The position numbers and the translations under genes were made by a program. A stretch of 64,000 nucleotides of DNA, from assembly GCF_016703145.1 (NCBI RefSeq), contig NZ_JADJCO010000005.1, forward strand, positions 1 to 64,000, written 5' to 3'. The stretch is from Ottowia sp. (lineage in GTDB: Bacteria > Pseudomonadota > Gammaproteobacteria > Burkholderiales > Burkholderiaceae_C). A model generated the notes under the pieces. That model saw nothing but the letters and a program-made list of their open reading frames with translations. It did not search any database and was not told where the DNA came from. Positions within the stretch are counted from its first letter, which is position 1. Each line of letters starts with the position of its first letter. This document shows, one piece after another, positions 30,567 to 41,715 of the stretch.

Positions 30567-31952
30567 ATGACGACACGCACTGAACGCGACACTTTCGGCC
30601 CCATCGACGTCCCGGCCGACCGGCTGTGGGGCGCGCAGACGCAGCGTTCGCTGCAGAACTTCGACATCTCCGGCGAGCGCCAGCCCAAGGAGATCATCGA
30701 CGCCCTCGCGCTGGTCAAGCGCGCCTCGGCGGTGGTCAACCAGCGGCTCGGCCTGCAGGACGCGAAGAAGACCGACGCCATCGTCGCCGCCGCCGACGAG
30801 GTGCTGGCGGGCCGGCATCCGGGCGAGTTCCCGCTCGTCGTGTGGCAGACCGGCTCGGGCACGCAGACCAACATGAACGTCAACGAGGTGCTGGCCAACC
30901 GCGCCAGCGAGCTGCTGGGCGGCGAGCGCGGCGAGGGGCGGCTGGTGCACCCGAACGACGACGTCAACCGCAGCCAGTCGAGCAACGACGTGTTCCCCAC
31001 CGCCATGCACGTGGCGGCGGTGCAGGCCGTCACGCACAAGCTGCTGCCGGCCGTCGCCAGGCTGCGCGCCACGCTGGCGAGGAAGTCCGAGGACTTCATG
31101 GACATCGTGAAGATCGGCCGCACCCACCTGCAGGACGCCACGCCGCTCACGCTGGGCCAGGAGATGTCGGGCTGGGTGACGCAACTGGACCAGAACGACA
31201 AGCACATCCGTGCCACGCTGCCGCACCTGAGCGAGCTGGCGCTGGGCGGCACGGCGGTGGGCACCGGGCTGAACGCGCCCAAGGGCTACGCGGAAGGCGT
31301 GGCGGCCGAGCTGGCGCGCCTGACGGGCCTGCCTTTCGTCACGGCGCCGAACAAGTTCGAGGTGATGGCAGCCTGCGATGCCTTCGTCAACGCCCACGGC
31401 GCGCTCAAGACGCTGGCGGCTGGCATGAACAAGATCGCCAACGACGTGCGCTGGCTCGCCAGCGGCCCGCGCAGCGGCATCGGCGAGCTGAGCATTCCCG
31501 AGAACGAGCCGGGCTCGTCGATCATGCCAGGCAAGGTCAACCCGACGCAGAGCGAGGCGGTGACCATGCTGGCCGCGCAGGTGATGGGCAACGACGTGGC
31601 CATCAACATCGGCGGGATGTCGGGCAACTTCGAGCTGAACGTGTTTCGCCCGATGGTGGCGCACAACTTCCTGCAGAGCGTGCGGCTGCTGGCCGACGGC
31701 ATCGTCAGCTTCAACGACCACTGCGCGGTGGGCATCGAGCCCAACCGCGAGCGCATCGCCGAGCTGCTCAGCCGCTCGCTGATGCTGGTGACGGCCCTGA
31801 ACCCGCACATCGGCTACGACAAGGCGGCCTTCATCGCCAAGAAGGCGCACAAGGAAGGTACGTCGCTGCGCGAGGCGGCGATCGCCTCGGGGCACCTCAC
31901 GGGCGAACAGTTCGACGAATGGGTGGTGCCCGAGAAGATGACGGGCCGCTGA
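30567..31952 (+). CDS. fumC: Fumarate hydratase class II
   Basis: 461 residues. The superfamily signature GSSIMPGKVNPTQSEA lies in the second half, and SSNDVFPTAMH, typical of FumC, at about residue 138-148. It is iron-independent, so it can replace the class I enzyme under oxidative stress or iron limitation. The 116-bp gap to fumA contains the divergent promoters, with no Fur or SoxS box that I can identify with confidence. Confidence 0.96.
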   Translation: MTTRTERDTFGPIDVPADRLWGAQTQRSLQNFDISGERQPKEIIDALALVKRASAVVNQRLGLQDAKKTDAIVAAADEVLAGRHPGEFPLVVWQTGSGTQTNMNVNEVLANRASELLGGERGEGRLVHPNDDVNRSQSSNDVFPTAMHVAAVQAVTHKLLPAVARLRATLARKSEDFMDIVKIGRTHLQDATPLTLGQEMSGWVTQLDQNDKHIRATLPHLSELALGGTAVGTGLNAPKGYAEGVAAELARLTGLPFVTAPNKFEVMAACDAFVNAHGALKTLAAGMNKIANDVRWLASGPRSGIGELSIPENEPGSSIMPGKVNPTQSEAVTMLAAQVMGNDVAINIGGMSGNFELNVFRPMVAHNFLQSVRLLADGIVSFNDHCAVGIEPNRERIAELLSRSLMLVTALNPHIGYDKAAFIAKKAHKEGTSLREAAIASGHLTGEQFDEWVVPEKMTGR

Positions 31953-31955
31953 AAC

Positions 31956-32022
31956 GCTATGTTTTATATAGCTTCAGGCGCTTGATCCACGCAGGCTAAA
32001 GGCCAATTTGGCCTTGAAATCA
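31956..32022 (-). repeat. Comamonadaceae AGCTAT-type repeat, copy 1
   Basis: About 65 bp between the fumC and YqhA-type stop codons. Landmarks are ATAGCT, then CAGGCGCTTG, then GGCTAAAGGCCAATTT and CTTGAAAT. The same landmarks recur in copies near 35403, 48686 and 63749. The repeat end contributes to the stop region of the YqhA-type gene. Confidence 0.7.
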
Positions 32023-32625
32023 ATGACGCGCCGCGCTCGGTCCCGACATCAGCCGATCCGTGTAGGCGATGGCCATGGCCGAGAGCAGGAAGGTGATGTG
32101 GATCACCGTCTGCGCGATCAGCACCTTGTCGGAATAGTTGCCGGCGTTGATGAAGGTCTTGAGCAGGTGGATCGAGCTGATGCCGATGATCGACATCGCC
32201 AGCTTCACCTTCAGCACCGACGCGTTGACGTGGCTCAGCCATTCTGGCTGGTCGCGGTGCCCTTCCAGGTCGAGGCGGCTGACGAAGGTTTCGTAACCGC
32301 CCACGATCACCATGATCAGCAGGTTGGAGATCATCACCACGTCGATCAGGGCCAGCACCACCAGCATGATGACGGTCTCGTTCAGCGACGTGACCGGCGC
32401 GTCGCTCTTGTAGCCGATGCTGGTGACCAGCGCCTGCAGCGCCGCCTGGTGGCCGAAGGCCGCCTCCACCAGGTGCCACAGCTCGACCAGGAAATGCATC
32501 ACGTACACCCCCTGCGCCACGATCAGGCCCAGGTACAGCGGCAGTTGCAGCCAGCGGCTGGCGAAGATCAGCCCGGGCAGCGGGCGCAGCGGACGGTTGG
32601 TGGGGGAGTGGACGGGGTCGGACAT
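32020..32625 (-). CDS. YqhA/UPF0114 family membrane protein
   Basis: 201 residues with four likely membrane segments (about 24-45, 85-112, 138-160 and 172-193). The motif IVGGYETFVSRLDLEGHRDQ in the middle is typical of UPF0114. The physiological role is unknown. The start at 32625 is preferred over a very long upstream extension, which would run antisense through acs. It converges with fumC. Confidence 0.85.
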   Translation of the reverse strand: MSDPVHSPTNRPLRPLPGLIFASRWLQLPLYLGLIVAQGVYVMHFLVELWHLVEAAFGHQAALQALVTSIGYKSDAPVTSLNETVIMLVVLALIDVVMISNLLIMVIVGGYETFVSRLDLEGHRDQPEWLSHVNASVLKVKLAMSIIGISSIHLLKTFINAGNYSDKVLIAQTVIHITFLLSAMAIAYTDRLMSGPSAARH

Positions 32626-32829
32626 GGCGCGGAGGGTGACGCCGGAGGGAGCCGGCGACCGGAAAATCGCGTATTGTAGGGATGGTGCGGGAGGGTGGCC
32701 GCCGAGCCGGACGTCCGGGGATCGTGGGCCAGTCAGTGCGTTGTAAGAGCCCGGCGCCATGATGACCGCATTCGGCAGGCATGCCGCCCGTCCGATGTGT
32801 GTGCAACAACGACGAAGGAGACACGGCCC

Positions 32830-34812
<1,983 letters not shown>

Positions 34813-34828
34813 CGGTCGAGCAGGCAGC

Positions 34829-34857
34829 AAAAAGCCCGCGCATCGCGCGGGCTTTTT
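34829..34857. terminator. Bidirectional terminator between acs and the cytochrome c gene
   Basis: GCCCGCG and CGCGGGC pair around CATCG with five A on the left and five T on the right, so it works from both sides of the convergent pair. Confidence 0.9.
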
Positions 34858-34873
34858 GTCGGCCCCGAAGGGC

Positions 34874-35185
34874 TCACTTCAAGCCCATGATCCAGCCGGC
34901 CAGCTTCTTGGCGTCGGCCTCGGTCACGTTGGCGTTGGGGGGCATGGGCACGGCGCCCCACACGCCCGAGCCGCCTTTCATGATCTTGGCGGCCAGCTTG
35001 TCCACGGCGCCGCCGTCGCTGGCGTACTTCTGGGCCACGTCTTTGTAGGCCGGGCCGACCAGCTTCTTGTCCACCGTGTGGCAGGCCATGCAGTTCTTGG
35101 CCTTGGCCAGCGCCTCATCGGCCATGGCAGGGGACGCTGCGGCCACGGCGGCCAGAGCGGCAAAACTCAACAGAGCACGCTTCAT
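34874..35185 (-). CDS. Class I c-type cytochrome (c8/c551-like)
   Basis: 103 residues. A signal peptide covers about 1-22 (LLSFAALAAVAAASPAMA). Heme attachment is C32-M-A-C35-H36 and the axial methionine is probably Met81 in AVPMPPN. It is a small periplasmic electron carrier to terminal oxidases or denitrification enzymes. Single-gene unit. Confidence 0.9.
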   Translation of the reverse strand: MKRALLSFAALAAVAAASPAMADEALAKAKNCMACHTVDKKLVGPAYKDVAQKYASDGGAVDKLAAKIMKGGSGVWGAVPMPPNANVTEADAKKLAGWIMGLK

Positions 35186-35476
35186 CACTTCTCCTTCATC
35201 GTGGGTAGTTGCGCTACAGTCAACTCAACGCGATTGTAGGGTGGTGAGTTGACGGCTATTGGCGGTACCCACCCGTGCGGCTCCAGGAACAGACCATGTA
35301 TTTGCTGGGATTGGGAATCGCAAACTTGACCGCATCAACCGCCAGCGCGAGACCATTGGCCAGAAGCCCCGGGCGGCGCCGCCGCCGCGCCGCCGTTGAA
35401 TCCAAGAATGAAAATTGCTTGCAGCCGGTATCAATGGTTCGCCGGCAGCTATCATTTCTGAATCAACCGTGCTGCT
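35186..35476. other. Intergenic region with a degenerate AGCTAT repeat
   Basis: It carries the promoter side of the cytochrome c gene and, at about 35403-35462, an inverted copy of the AGCTAT repeat (GATAGCTGCCGGCG on the minus strand, then GGCT and AGCAATTTTCATT). No gene is seen. Confidence 0.55.
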
Positions 35477-37177
35477 TCAGGCCGCCGGATAGTCGTCCAG
35501 CACCGCGCCTTTGCTGGCGCTGGAGGCGTTGAACGCGAACTTGGCCTGCACGCCGCGCGTGTAGCGGGGTGCGGGGGCTTGCCAGCCTTCGCGGCGTTGG
35601 GCCAGCTCGGCCTCGGGGACGTTGAGTTCCAGCCGCAACTGATGCGCGTCGATGGTGATGGAGTCGCCCTCGCGCACGAAGGCGATGTTGCCGCCCGCCG
35701 CCGCCTCGGGCGCCACGTGGCCGACCACCATGCCCCAGGTGCCGCCAGAGAAGCGGCCGTCGGTGACCAGGCCCACGCTCTCGCCCAGGCCGGCGCCGAT
35801 CAGCGCGCCGGTGGGGGCCAGCATCTCGGGCATGCCGGGGCCGCCCTTGGGGCCCAGGTAACGCAGCACCATCACGTCGCCGGCCTTGATCTGGCCGGCC
35901 AGGATGGCGGCCAGCGCCGACTGCTCGTCGTCGAACACGCGTGCCGGGCCGGTGATGACCGGGTTCTTCAGCCCGGTGATCTTGGCCACCGCGCCTTCGG
36001 GGCTGAGGTTGCCCTTGAGGATGGCCAGGTGCCCTTCCTTGTACATCGGGTTGCCGATGGGGCGGATCACTTCCGGGTTGGGCGGCACGTCCGGCACGTC
36101 CTTCAGCGTCTCGGCGATGGTCTTGCCGGTGATGGTGATGCAGTCGCCGTGCAGCAGGCCGGCGTTCAGCAGCAGCTTCATCACCTGCGGGATGCCGCCC
36201 GCGTTGTGCAGGTCCACCGCCAGGTACCTGCCGCTGGGCTTCAGGTCGCACAGCACCGGCACCTTCTTGCGCATGCGCTCGAAGTCGTTGATGGACCATT
36301 CCACGCCCGCCGCGTGCGCGATGGCCAGGAAGTGCAGCACCGCGTTGGTCGAGCCGCCGGTGGCCATGATGACGGCCACCGCGTTCTCGATCGCCTGCTT
36401 GGTCACGATGTCGCGCGGCTTCAGGTCTTTCTTGATGGCCTCGATGAGGATCTTGGCCGACTCCTTGGCCGAGTTCTGCTTCTCGTCGTGCGGGTTGGCC
36501 ATGGTGGACGAGTAGGGCAGGCTCATGCCCAGCGCCTCGAAGGCCGACGACATGGTGTTGGCCGTGTACATGCCGCCGCACGATCCCGTGCCGGGGATCG
36601 CATGCTGCTCGATGTCCTTCAGTTCCTGGTCGCTGATCTTGCCGGCGGCGTTCTCGCCCACGGCCTCGAACACGCTCACGATGTTCAGGTCCTTGCCCTT
36701 CCACTTGCCGGGCAGGATGGTGCCGCCGTAGACGTAGATGCCCGGCACGTTGGCGCGCAGCATGCCCATCATGCCGCCGGGCATGTTCTTGTCGCAGCCG
36801 CCGACGACGACCACGCCGTCCATCCACTGGCCCTGCACGCAGGTCTCGATGCAGTCGCTGATGACCTCGCGGCTGACCAGCGAATACTTCATGCCCTCGG
36901 TGCCCATGGCCATGCCGTCGGAGATAGTGGGCGTGCCGAACACCTGCGCGTTGCCGCCCGCTTCCTCGATGCCGGCGATGGCCGCGTCGGCGAGCTTTTG
37001 CAGGCCCGAGTTGCAGGGCGTGATGGTGCTGTGGCCGTTGGCCACGCCCACCATGGGCTTCTTGAAGTCGTTTTCCTGGTAGCCCATGCCGTAGAACATG
37101 GAGCGGTTGGCGGCGCGCGCCTTGCCTTCGGTGATGTTGGCGCTGCGGCGGTTGATCTGGATCGGCTTGGTGTCCAT
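35477..37177 (-). CDS. ilvD: Dihydroxy-acid dehydratase
   Basis: 566 residues. The iron-sulfur ligand motifs GGCDKNMPGG and GSCGGMYTANTM are present. It performs the third step of valine and isoleucine biosynthesis. The start is the ATG at 37177 (MDTKPIQINRRSANITEGKA); the upstream extension lacks a ribosome binding site. It is a stand-alone gene, read in the same direction as the downstream cytochrome c gene. Confidence 0.96.
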   Translation of the reverse strand: MDTKPIQINRRSANITEGKARAANRSMFYGMGYQENDFKKPMVGVANGHSTITPCNSGLQKLADAAIAGIEEAGGNAQVFGTPTISDGMAMGTEGMKYSLVSREVISDCIETCVQGQWMDGVVVVGGCDKNMPGGMMGMLRANVPGIYVYGGTILPGKWKGKDLNIVSVFEAVGENAAGKISDQELKDIEQHAIPGTGSCGGMYTANTMSSAFEALGMSLPYSSTMANPHDEKQNSAKESAKILIEAIKKDLKPRDIVTKQAIENAVAVIMATGGSTNAVLHFLAIAHAAGVEWSINDFERMRKKVPVLCDLKPSGRYLAVDLHNAGGIPQVMKLLLNAGLLHGDCITITGKTIAETLKDVPDVPPNPEVIRPIGNPMYKEGHLAILKGNLSPEGAVAKITGLKNPVITGPARVFDDEQSALAAILAGQIKAGDVMVLRYLGPKGGPGMPEMLAPTGALIGAGLGESVGLVTDGRFSGGTWGMVVGHVAPEAAAGGNIAFVREGDSITIDAHQLRLELNVPEAELAQRREGWQAPAPRYTRGVQAKFAFNASSASKGAVLDDYPAA

Positions 37178-37316
37178 GGCGTTGTCGTGGGTTGGTGGTC
37201 GCGAAAGCGTCCGATTGTGCCCCCATGGATTGATTGATACCAATCCGATCTCAACGCACCATTGATATCCCTCGCATATCAATCATCAGGCCGGGACGGC
37301 GTCGGCCTGAAGAAAT

Positions 37317-38309
37317 TCAACTGTTCTGCGTGACCCCGGTTTGCCTGGCGATGGCCTGCCAGCGCGTGATCTCCTCGGTGAGGAGCTTGGAAAAGGCCTG
37401 GCCGCCGCGCGGCATGGGGTCGATGAAGGCCGTGGCGAGCCTGGCCTTCACGTCGGGCAGGTCCAGCACCTTGTCGATGGCGGCGCCCAGCGTCCGCAGC
37501 ACGTCGGCCGGCGTGTTCGCGGGCGCCATGACGCCGTACCAGGCACTGCCCACGACGCCGGGCACGCTTTCACCGAAAGTCTGCACATCCGGCAGCCTGG
37601 GGTGGCGCGCCGTGCTGGCGATGGCCAGCACCTTGAGACGCTTGGCCTCGATGTGCGGCATGCACGCGGGCACCGAGTTGATGACCATGGGCACCTGCCC
37701 GCCCACGGCGTCGGTCAGCGCCAGCGCGCCGCCCTTGTAGGGCACGTGCACCAGCGGCATGCCGGTGCGCTGCTTGAGCGTTTCGCACAGCAGGTGCGGC
37801 CCCGTGCCCCGGCCCGGCGAACCCACGCCATGGCTGTGCGCCTCATCGCGCGGCAGCGCGATCAGCTCCTTCAGGCTGTTGGCGGGAAAGGCCGGGTTGG
37901 CCACCAGCAGTTGGGGCGACGAGCCCACGAGGGTGAGCGGCTTGAAGTCCTTGATGGGGTCGAAGGGCAGCTTGGGCAGTACCGCCGCGTTGGTGGCGTG
38001 GGCCGCGTCGGCCAGCAGCAGGGTATAGCCGTCCGCCGCGCTCTTGGCGGCGGCGTCGGTGCCGATCAGGCTCGAGGCGCCGGCCTTGTTGTCCACCACC
38101 ACGTTCCACCCGGCCGTCTCTGTGAGCTTCTGCGCGATGAGGCGCCCCACCATGTCGGAGCCGCCGCCGGGGGCGTAGGGCACGATCAGCCGGATCGGGC
38201 GGTTCGGATACGCGTTGGCGAGCGCGGCGGTACTCAGCGAACCGGCCGCGAGCGCAAGGGCGGAGCCGGCGAAGGCACGGCGGGAAAGGGTGTGGTCGGT
38301 GGTGGGCAT
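37317..38309 (-). CDS. Bug/TctC-type periplasmic solute-binding protein
   Basis: 330 residues. The twin-arginine-type start MPTTDHTLSRRAFAGSALAL carries a Tat-like signal peptide. The mature protein opens YPNRPIRLIVPYAPGGGSDM, the hallmark of Bug proteins, which bind carboxylates for tripartite tricarboxylate transporters. No TctA/TctB genes are adjacent, as is usual for the many orphan Bug genes of Burkholderiales. It lies 54 bp after the threonine aldolase gene; the ligand is unknown. Confidence 0.9.
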   Translation of the reverse strand: MPTTDHTLSRRAFAGSALALAAGSLSTAALANAYPNRPIRLIVPYAPGGGSDMVGRLIAQKLTETAGWNVVVDNKAGASSLIGTDAAAKSAADGYTLLLADAAHATNAAVLPKLPFDPIKDFKPLTLVGSSPQLLVANPAFPANSLKELIALPRDEAHSHGVGSPGRGTGPHLLCETLKQRTGMPLVHVPYKGGALALTDAVGGQVPMVINSVPACMPHIEAKRLKVLAIASTARHPRLPDVQTFGESVPGVVGSAWYGVMAPANTPADVLRTLGAAIDKVLDLPDVKARLATAFIDPMPRGGQAFSKLLTEEITRWQAIARQTGVTQNS

Positions 38310-38363
38310 GGTCAGGACTCCTGGGGGTTGCGCAGCGTTGCGGAAGAAGGGCGGGCGCGTGGT

Positions 38364-39455
38364 TCAGCCGAGCAGCGCGCGCGCGGCCTGGCGAAAGCCC
38401 TCGGCGGCGGTGTCGATGCAGGCTGCGCCGATGTGACGGTGCGTGACCAGCCGGATGCGGCGCGGACCCCAGGGGCGGATCAGCACGCCGTGCTGGGCGA
38501 GTTCGCGGGCCCAGGCGGCGCTGTCCGGCACGGCGTCGGGCAGTTCGACGAAAACGATGTTGGTGATGGGCGCGGTGATGCCCACGACGCCGGGGCGCAG
38601 CGTGCGCAGGGCATCGCCCAGCCGCCGCGCCGTGGCGTGGTCGTGCGCCAACTGATGGGGCATGGTCTCGATGGCCTCCAGGCCCGCCGCGGCCAGCAGG
38701 CCGATCTGGCGCTGGGTGCCGCCCAGCATCTTGCGCAGGCGCCGCGCGCGGGCGATGGTCTGCGCCGGGCCCGCGAGAACGGCGCCGGCCGGGGCGCTCA
38801 GGCCCTTGGACAGACAGATGGAAACCGTGTCGGCATGGCGCGCCACCACGGCGGGCGCCACGCCGAGCGCCACCGCCGCGTTGAACAGGCGCGCGCCGTC
38901 CACGTGCACGCGGGCTCCGGCGCCGTGGGCCAGGTCATGCACCGCCTGCATGTGCGCCAGCGGCAGCACGGCGCCGCCCGCGTTGACGTGCGTGGTCTCC
39001 ATGCACACCAGCTCGGTGGGCAGGGCGCCGGACGGCCGCAGCGCGGACGCCAGGGCGGTCAGGTCCATGGCGCCCGCCGCGCCGGCAAGGCCCACATAGG
39101 CCGTGCCGCTCAGCGTGGCGCCGCCGCGCTCGGTGAGGAACATGTGCGCGCTGGATTCGAGCACCACCTGCCCCTGCCGCCGCACCTGCGCCAGCACGGC
39201 CAGCAGGTTGCCCATGGTGGCGGTGGGCACGTACAGGCCGGCCTCCTTGCCCAGCGTGCGGGCGGCCAGGGCCTCCAGCTCGCGGGCCGTCGGGTCGCCG
39301 TCCAGGCCGTCGTCGCCCAGCGCGGCGGTGCGCATGCGCTCGTACATCGCGGGCGTGGGCCGGGTCACGGTGTCGCTGCGCAGGTCGATGAGCGGCGGGG
39401 CCTGGCCGGGGAGCGGTTCCAGGGCGGTCGGCGGAACGGTCAGCGTGTCGGTCAT
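38364..39455 (-). CDS. ltaE: Low-specificity L-threonine aldolase
   Basis: 363 residues from the ATG at 39455. The N-terminal DLRSDTVTRPTPAM is the family signature, and the PLP lysine lies in SICLSKGLSAP (mid-protein). It cleaves threonine or related beta-hydroxy amino acids to glycine and an aldehyde. It is divergent from a LysR gene 70 bp away and upstream of a Bug gene, suggesting an amino-acid-derived substrate for this unit. Confidence 0.9.
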   Translation of the reverse strand: MTDTLTVPPTALEPLPGQAPPLIDLRSDTVTRPTPAMYERMRTAALGDDGLDGDPTARELEALAARTLGKEAGLYVPTATMGNLLAVLAQVRRQGQVVLESSAHMFLTERGGATLSGTAYVGLAGAAGAMDLTALASALRPSGALPTELVCMETTHVNAGGAVLPLAHMQAVHDLAHGAGARVHVDGARLFNAAVALGVAPAVVARHADTVSICLSKGLSAPAGAVLAGPAQTIARARRLRKMLGGTQRQIGLLAAAGLEAIETMPHQLAHDHATARRLGDALRTLRPGVVGITAPITNIVFVELPDAVPDSAAWARELAQHGVLIRPWGPRRIRLVTHRHIGAACIDTAAEGFRQAARALLG

Positions 39456-39525
39456 GGGCGCCAGTATTTCAGCGCCTGACCAATGCGCAAAATGCGTTGT
39501 TGCATGCGGTTCATACAATACTGAT

Positions 39526-40458
39526 ATGAGCAACCGCCGCATGTCCCTCAAGCACATCGAGGCGTTCCGCGTCGTCATGCAGGCCGGCTCCATGACCGAG
39601 GCGGCGCGCCGGTTGCACACCTCGCAGCCGCAGGTGAGCCGCCTCGTGGCGCAGCTCGAGGCGATCGCCGGCTTCGCGCTGTTCACGCGCAGCGGCACGC
39701 GGCTGCTGCCGTCGCTGGATGGCAAGCGCTTCTTCCAGGACGTCGAGAAAGCCTTCGCGGGGTTGCAGGGCCTGGAGGCGGCCGCCGCCAACATCCGCAC
39801 CTTCGGCGGCGACCGGCTGGCCGTCGCGGCCATGCCGCGCATCGCCGGCGGCGTGCTGAGCAAGGCGGTCGCGCAATTCACGCGCGACCACCCCGGCACC
39901 CTCGTCACCATCCATTCGGGTGCGGCCGCCACGGTCAACACCTGGGTGAGCGGCGGCCTGTGCGAGTTGGGCCTGGCCGTGCTCTACGGCGACGACGTGC
40001 CCGGCATGCGGGTGGAGACCCTGCTGCGCATGGACTGCGCCTGCGTGTTGCCGCGCGGCCACCAGCTGGCGCCGCAGCGGCAGGTGCAGGCCAGCGACCT
40101 CGACGGCGAGCCTTTCGTCTCGTTCCCGCTCGGCAGCGGCCCGCGCGAGCGCATCGACCAGGTGCTGGCGGCCGCGGGCGTGCGGCCCCGCACCGTGCTG
40201 GAGTCGGACCTGGGCGCCTCGGTCTGCTCGCTGGTCGCGCTGGGGCTGGGCGTGAGCGTGATCAACCCGCTGGCGGCGCTGGACGAGCAGCGCAACCTCG
40301 CGCTGGAGGTGCGCCCGTTCCGCCCGGCCATCACCGTGCGCCTGGCGATCCTGCTGCCGCCCGATGCGCCCCACTCGCGGCTGGCGGCGGTCTTCAGCGA
40401 CCGCGTGCGCCGCGTGATCGACGCCGAGCTGGCGCATATCCAGCCCTACCGCCGGTGA
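39526..40458 (+). CDS. LysR-type regulator divergent from ltaE
   Basis: 310 residues. The N-terminal winged helix is LKHIEAFRVVMQAGSMTEAA (about 8-27), and the C-terminal effector-binding domain spans about 100-300. The 70-bp divergent region contains repeated ATGCG motifs (ATGCGCAAAATGCG, then GCATGCGG), a plausible LysR site. It probably controls ltaE and the Bug gene. The start ATG at 39526 is chosen because the longer frame would run antisense through ltaE. Confidence 0.88.
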   Translation: MSNRRMSLKHIEAFRVVMQAGSMTEAARRLHTSQPQVSRLVAQLEAIAGFALFTRSGTRLLPSLDGKRFFQDVEKAFAGLQGLEAAAANIRTFGGDRLAVAAMPRIAGGVLSKAVAQFTRDHPGTLVTIHSGAAATVNTWVSGGLCELGLAVLYGDDVPGMRVETLLRMDCACVLPRGHQLAPQRQVQASDLDGEPFVSFPLGSGPRERIDQVLAAAGVRPRTVLESDLGASVCSLVALGLGVSVINPLAALDEQRNLALEVRPFRPAITVRLAILLPPDAPHSRLAAVFSDRVRRVIDAELAHIQPYRR

Positions 40459-40459
40459 G

Positions 40460-40939
40460 TTATCTCCAGAAGCCCCGATGCGGCGCGGTGATCTCGTCCG
40501 CCAGCGCGGGCACGGGGCCCAGCACGTCGGTGGGGCGCTGGCCGTTGGCGAACACCGTGCGGCAGGGCAGGGCCAGCGTGGGGTTGGCGGGATGGTCGCC
40601 CGTGAGCGCCCGCAGCGCCGTCTCGTCGGCGCCGTACAGCACGCGGCCGATGCCGGCCCAGTAGATGGTGCCCGCGCACATGGCGCAGGGCTCGAAGGTG
40701 GTGACCAGCGTGCACTGCGCCAGGTACGCGCCGGGGTAGTTGGCGGCCGCCGTGCGCGCGAGGGTGCTTTCGGCGTGATTCACGGTGTCGATGTTGCCCT
40801 GCTCGGCCAGCACGGTGTCGCCGTCCGGCGCCACCAGCAGCGCGCCGAAGGGGTGGCGGCCCATCGCCATGGCGCGCTCGGCCACGGTGTTGGCGCGCCG
40901 CAGCAGGCGCGCGATCTGGTCCGGCGACAGCGCTTGCAT
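40460..40939 (-). CDS. Nucleoside/nucleobase deaminase (CDA family)
   Basis: 159 residues. The zinc and proton-shuttle motif HAE is in VNHAESTLAR and the second zinc motif PCAMCAGT follows about 30 residues later. This is the CDA/GuaD-TadA fold. The start overlaps the stop of the ABC permease gene (TGATG), so it is the last gene of the importer operon, pointing to an aminated nucleobase as the imported compound. Guanine or cytosine are candidates; sequence alone does not decide. Confidence 0.85.
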   Translation of the reverse strand: MQALSPDQIARLLRRANTVAERAMAMGRHPFGALLVAPDGDTVLAEQGNIDTVNHAESTLARTAAANYPGAYLAQCTLVTTFEPCAMCAGTIYWAGIGRVLYGADETALRALTGDHPANPTLALPCRTVFANGQRPTDVLGPVPALADEITAPHRGFWR

Positions 40940-41715
40940 CACTCGCCCTGCGAACCGCGGTGCGCCCAGGCCGTGGTGTGCTTCTCGATGGCGCTGAACA
41001 GCTCGTACATGGCCATGGCCATGGCGCCGATCACGAACAGGCCCGCGAAGGCCAGCCCCATCTGCATCGACGAGCCGGCCGATACCAGCAGGTAGCCGAT
41101 GCCCTCGTTGGCGGCCGTCATCTCGCTGACGGTGGTGCCCACGAAGGCCAGCGTGATCGCCACCTTGAGCGAGCCATAGAAGTAGGGCATGGAGCGCGGC
41201 AGGCCCACCTTGACCAGCACGTCCCAGCGCTTGGCGCCCAGCACGCGCAGCACGTCCTCCAGCTCGGGCTCCAGCGTGGCCAGGCCGGTGGCGATGTTGA
41301 CCATGATGGGAAAGAAGCTGATCAGAAACGCCGTCAGGATGGCCGGCCCCGCGCCGATGCCGAACCACACCACCAGGATCGGCACGAAGGCCGCCTTGGG
41401 CAGCGCGTTGAAGGCCGTCATCAGCGGGTAGAACGCGGCATAGGCCAGGCGGGACGAGCCCACCAGAAAGCCCAGCAGCACGCCCACCACGATGGCGAGG
41501 CCGAAACCCGCCATGGTGACCCAGTAGGTGCGCCAGGCGTGGCCGGCAATGACGCCCCGGAACTCCACCAGCTTCTCGCCGATGGCGCGCGGGCTGGGGA
41601 AGATGAACTCCGACACGTTGAAGCCCGAGCAGATCAGCTGCCACAGCACGATGATCGCCAGCAGCAGCGCCCAGGGCGCCCAGCGTTCCACATGCCTTCT
41701 GCGTTGCGGGGTCAT
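40939..41715 (-). CDS. ABC importer permease (SsuC/ThiX-like)
   Basis: 258 residues with six likely membrane segments. The EAA-loop appears as ELEDVLRVLGAKRWDVLVKV in the second half. The start overlaps the stop of the ATPase gene by four bases (ATGA). It belongs to the NitT/TauT class used for sulfonates, thiamine precursors and pyrimidines. Confidence 0.92.
   Translation of the reverse strand: MTPQRRRHVERWAPWALLLAIIVLWQLICSGFNVSEFIFPSPRAIGEKLVEFRGVIAGHAWRTYWVTMAGFGLAIVVGVLLGFLVGSSRLAYAAFYPLMTAFNALPKAAFVPILVVWFGIGAGPAILTAFLISFFPIMVNIATGLATLEPELEDVLRVLGAKRWDVLVKVGLPRSMPYFYGSLKVAITLAFVGTTVSEMTAANEGIGYLLVSAGSSMQMGLAFAGLFVIGAMAMAMYELFSAIEKHTTAWAHRGSQGE

Noticed and set aside
37341..39479. A 712-codon plus-strand frame opposite the Bug and threonine aldolase genes
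   Set aside because: Composition is that of a shadow frame; the minus-strand genes have clear family signatures.
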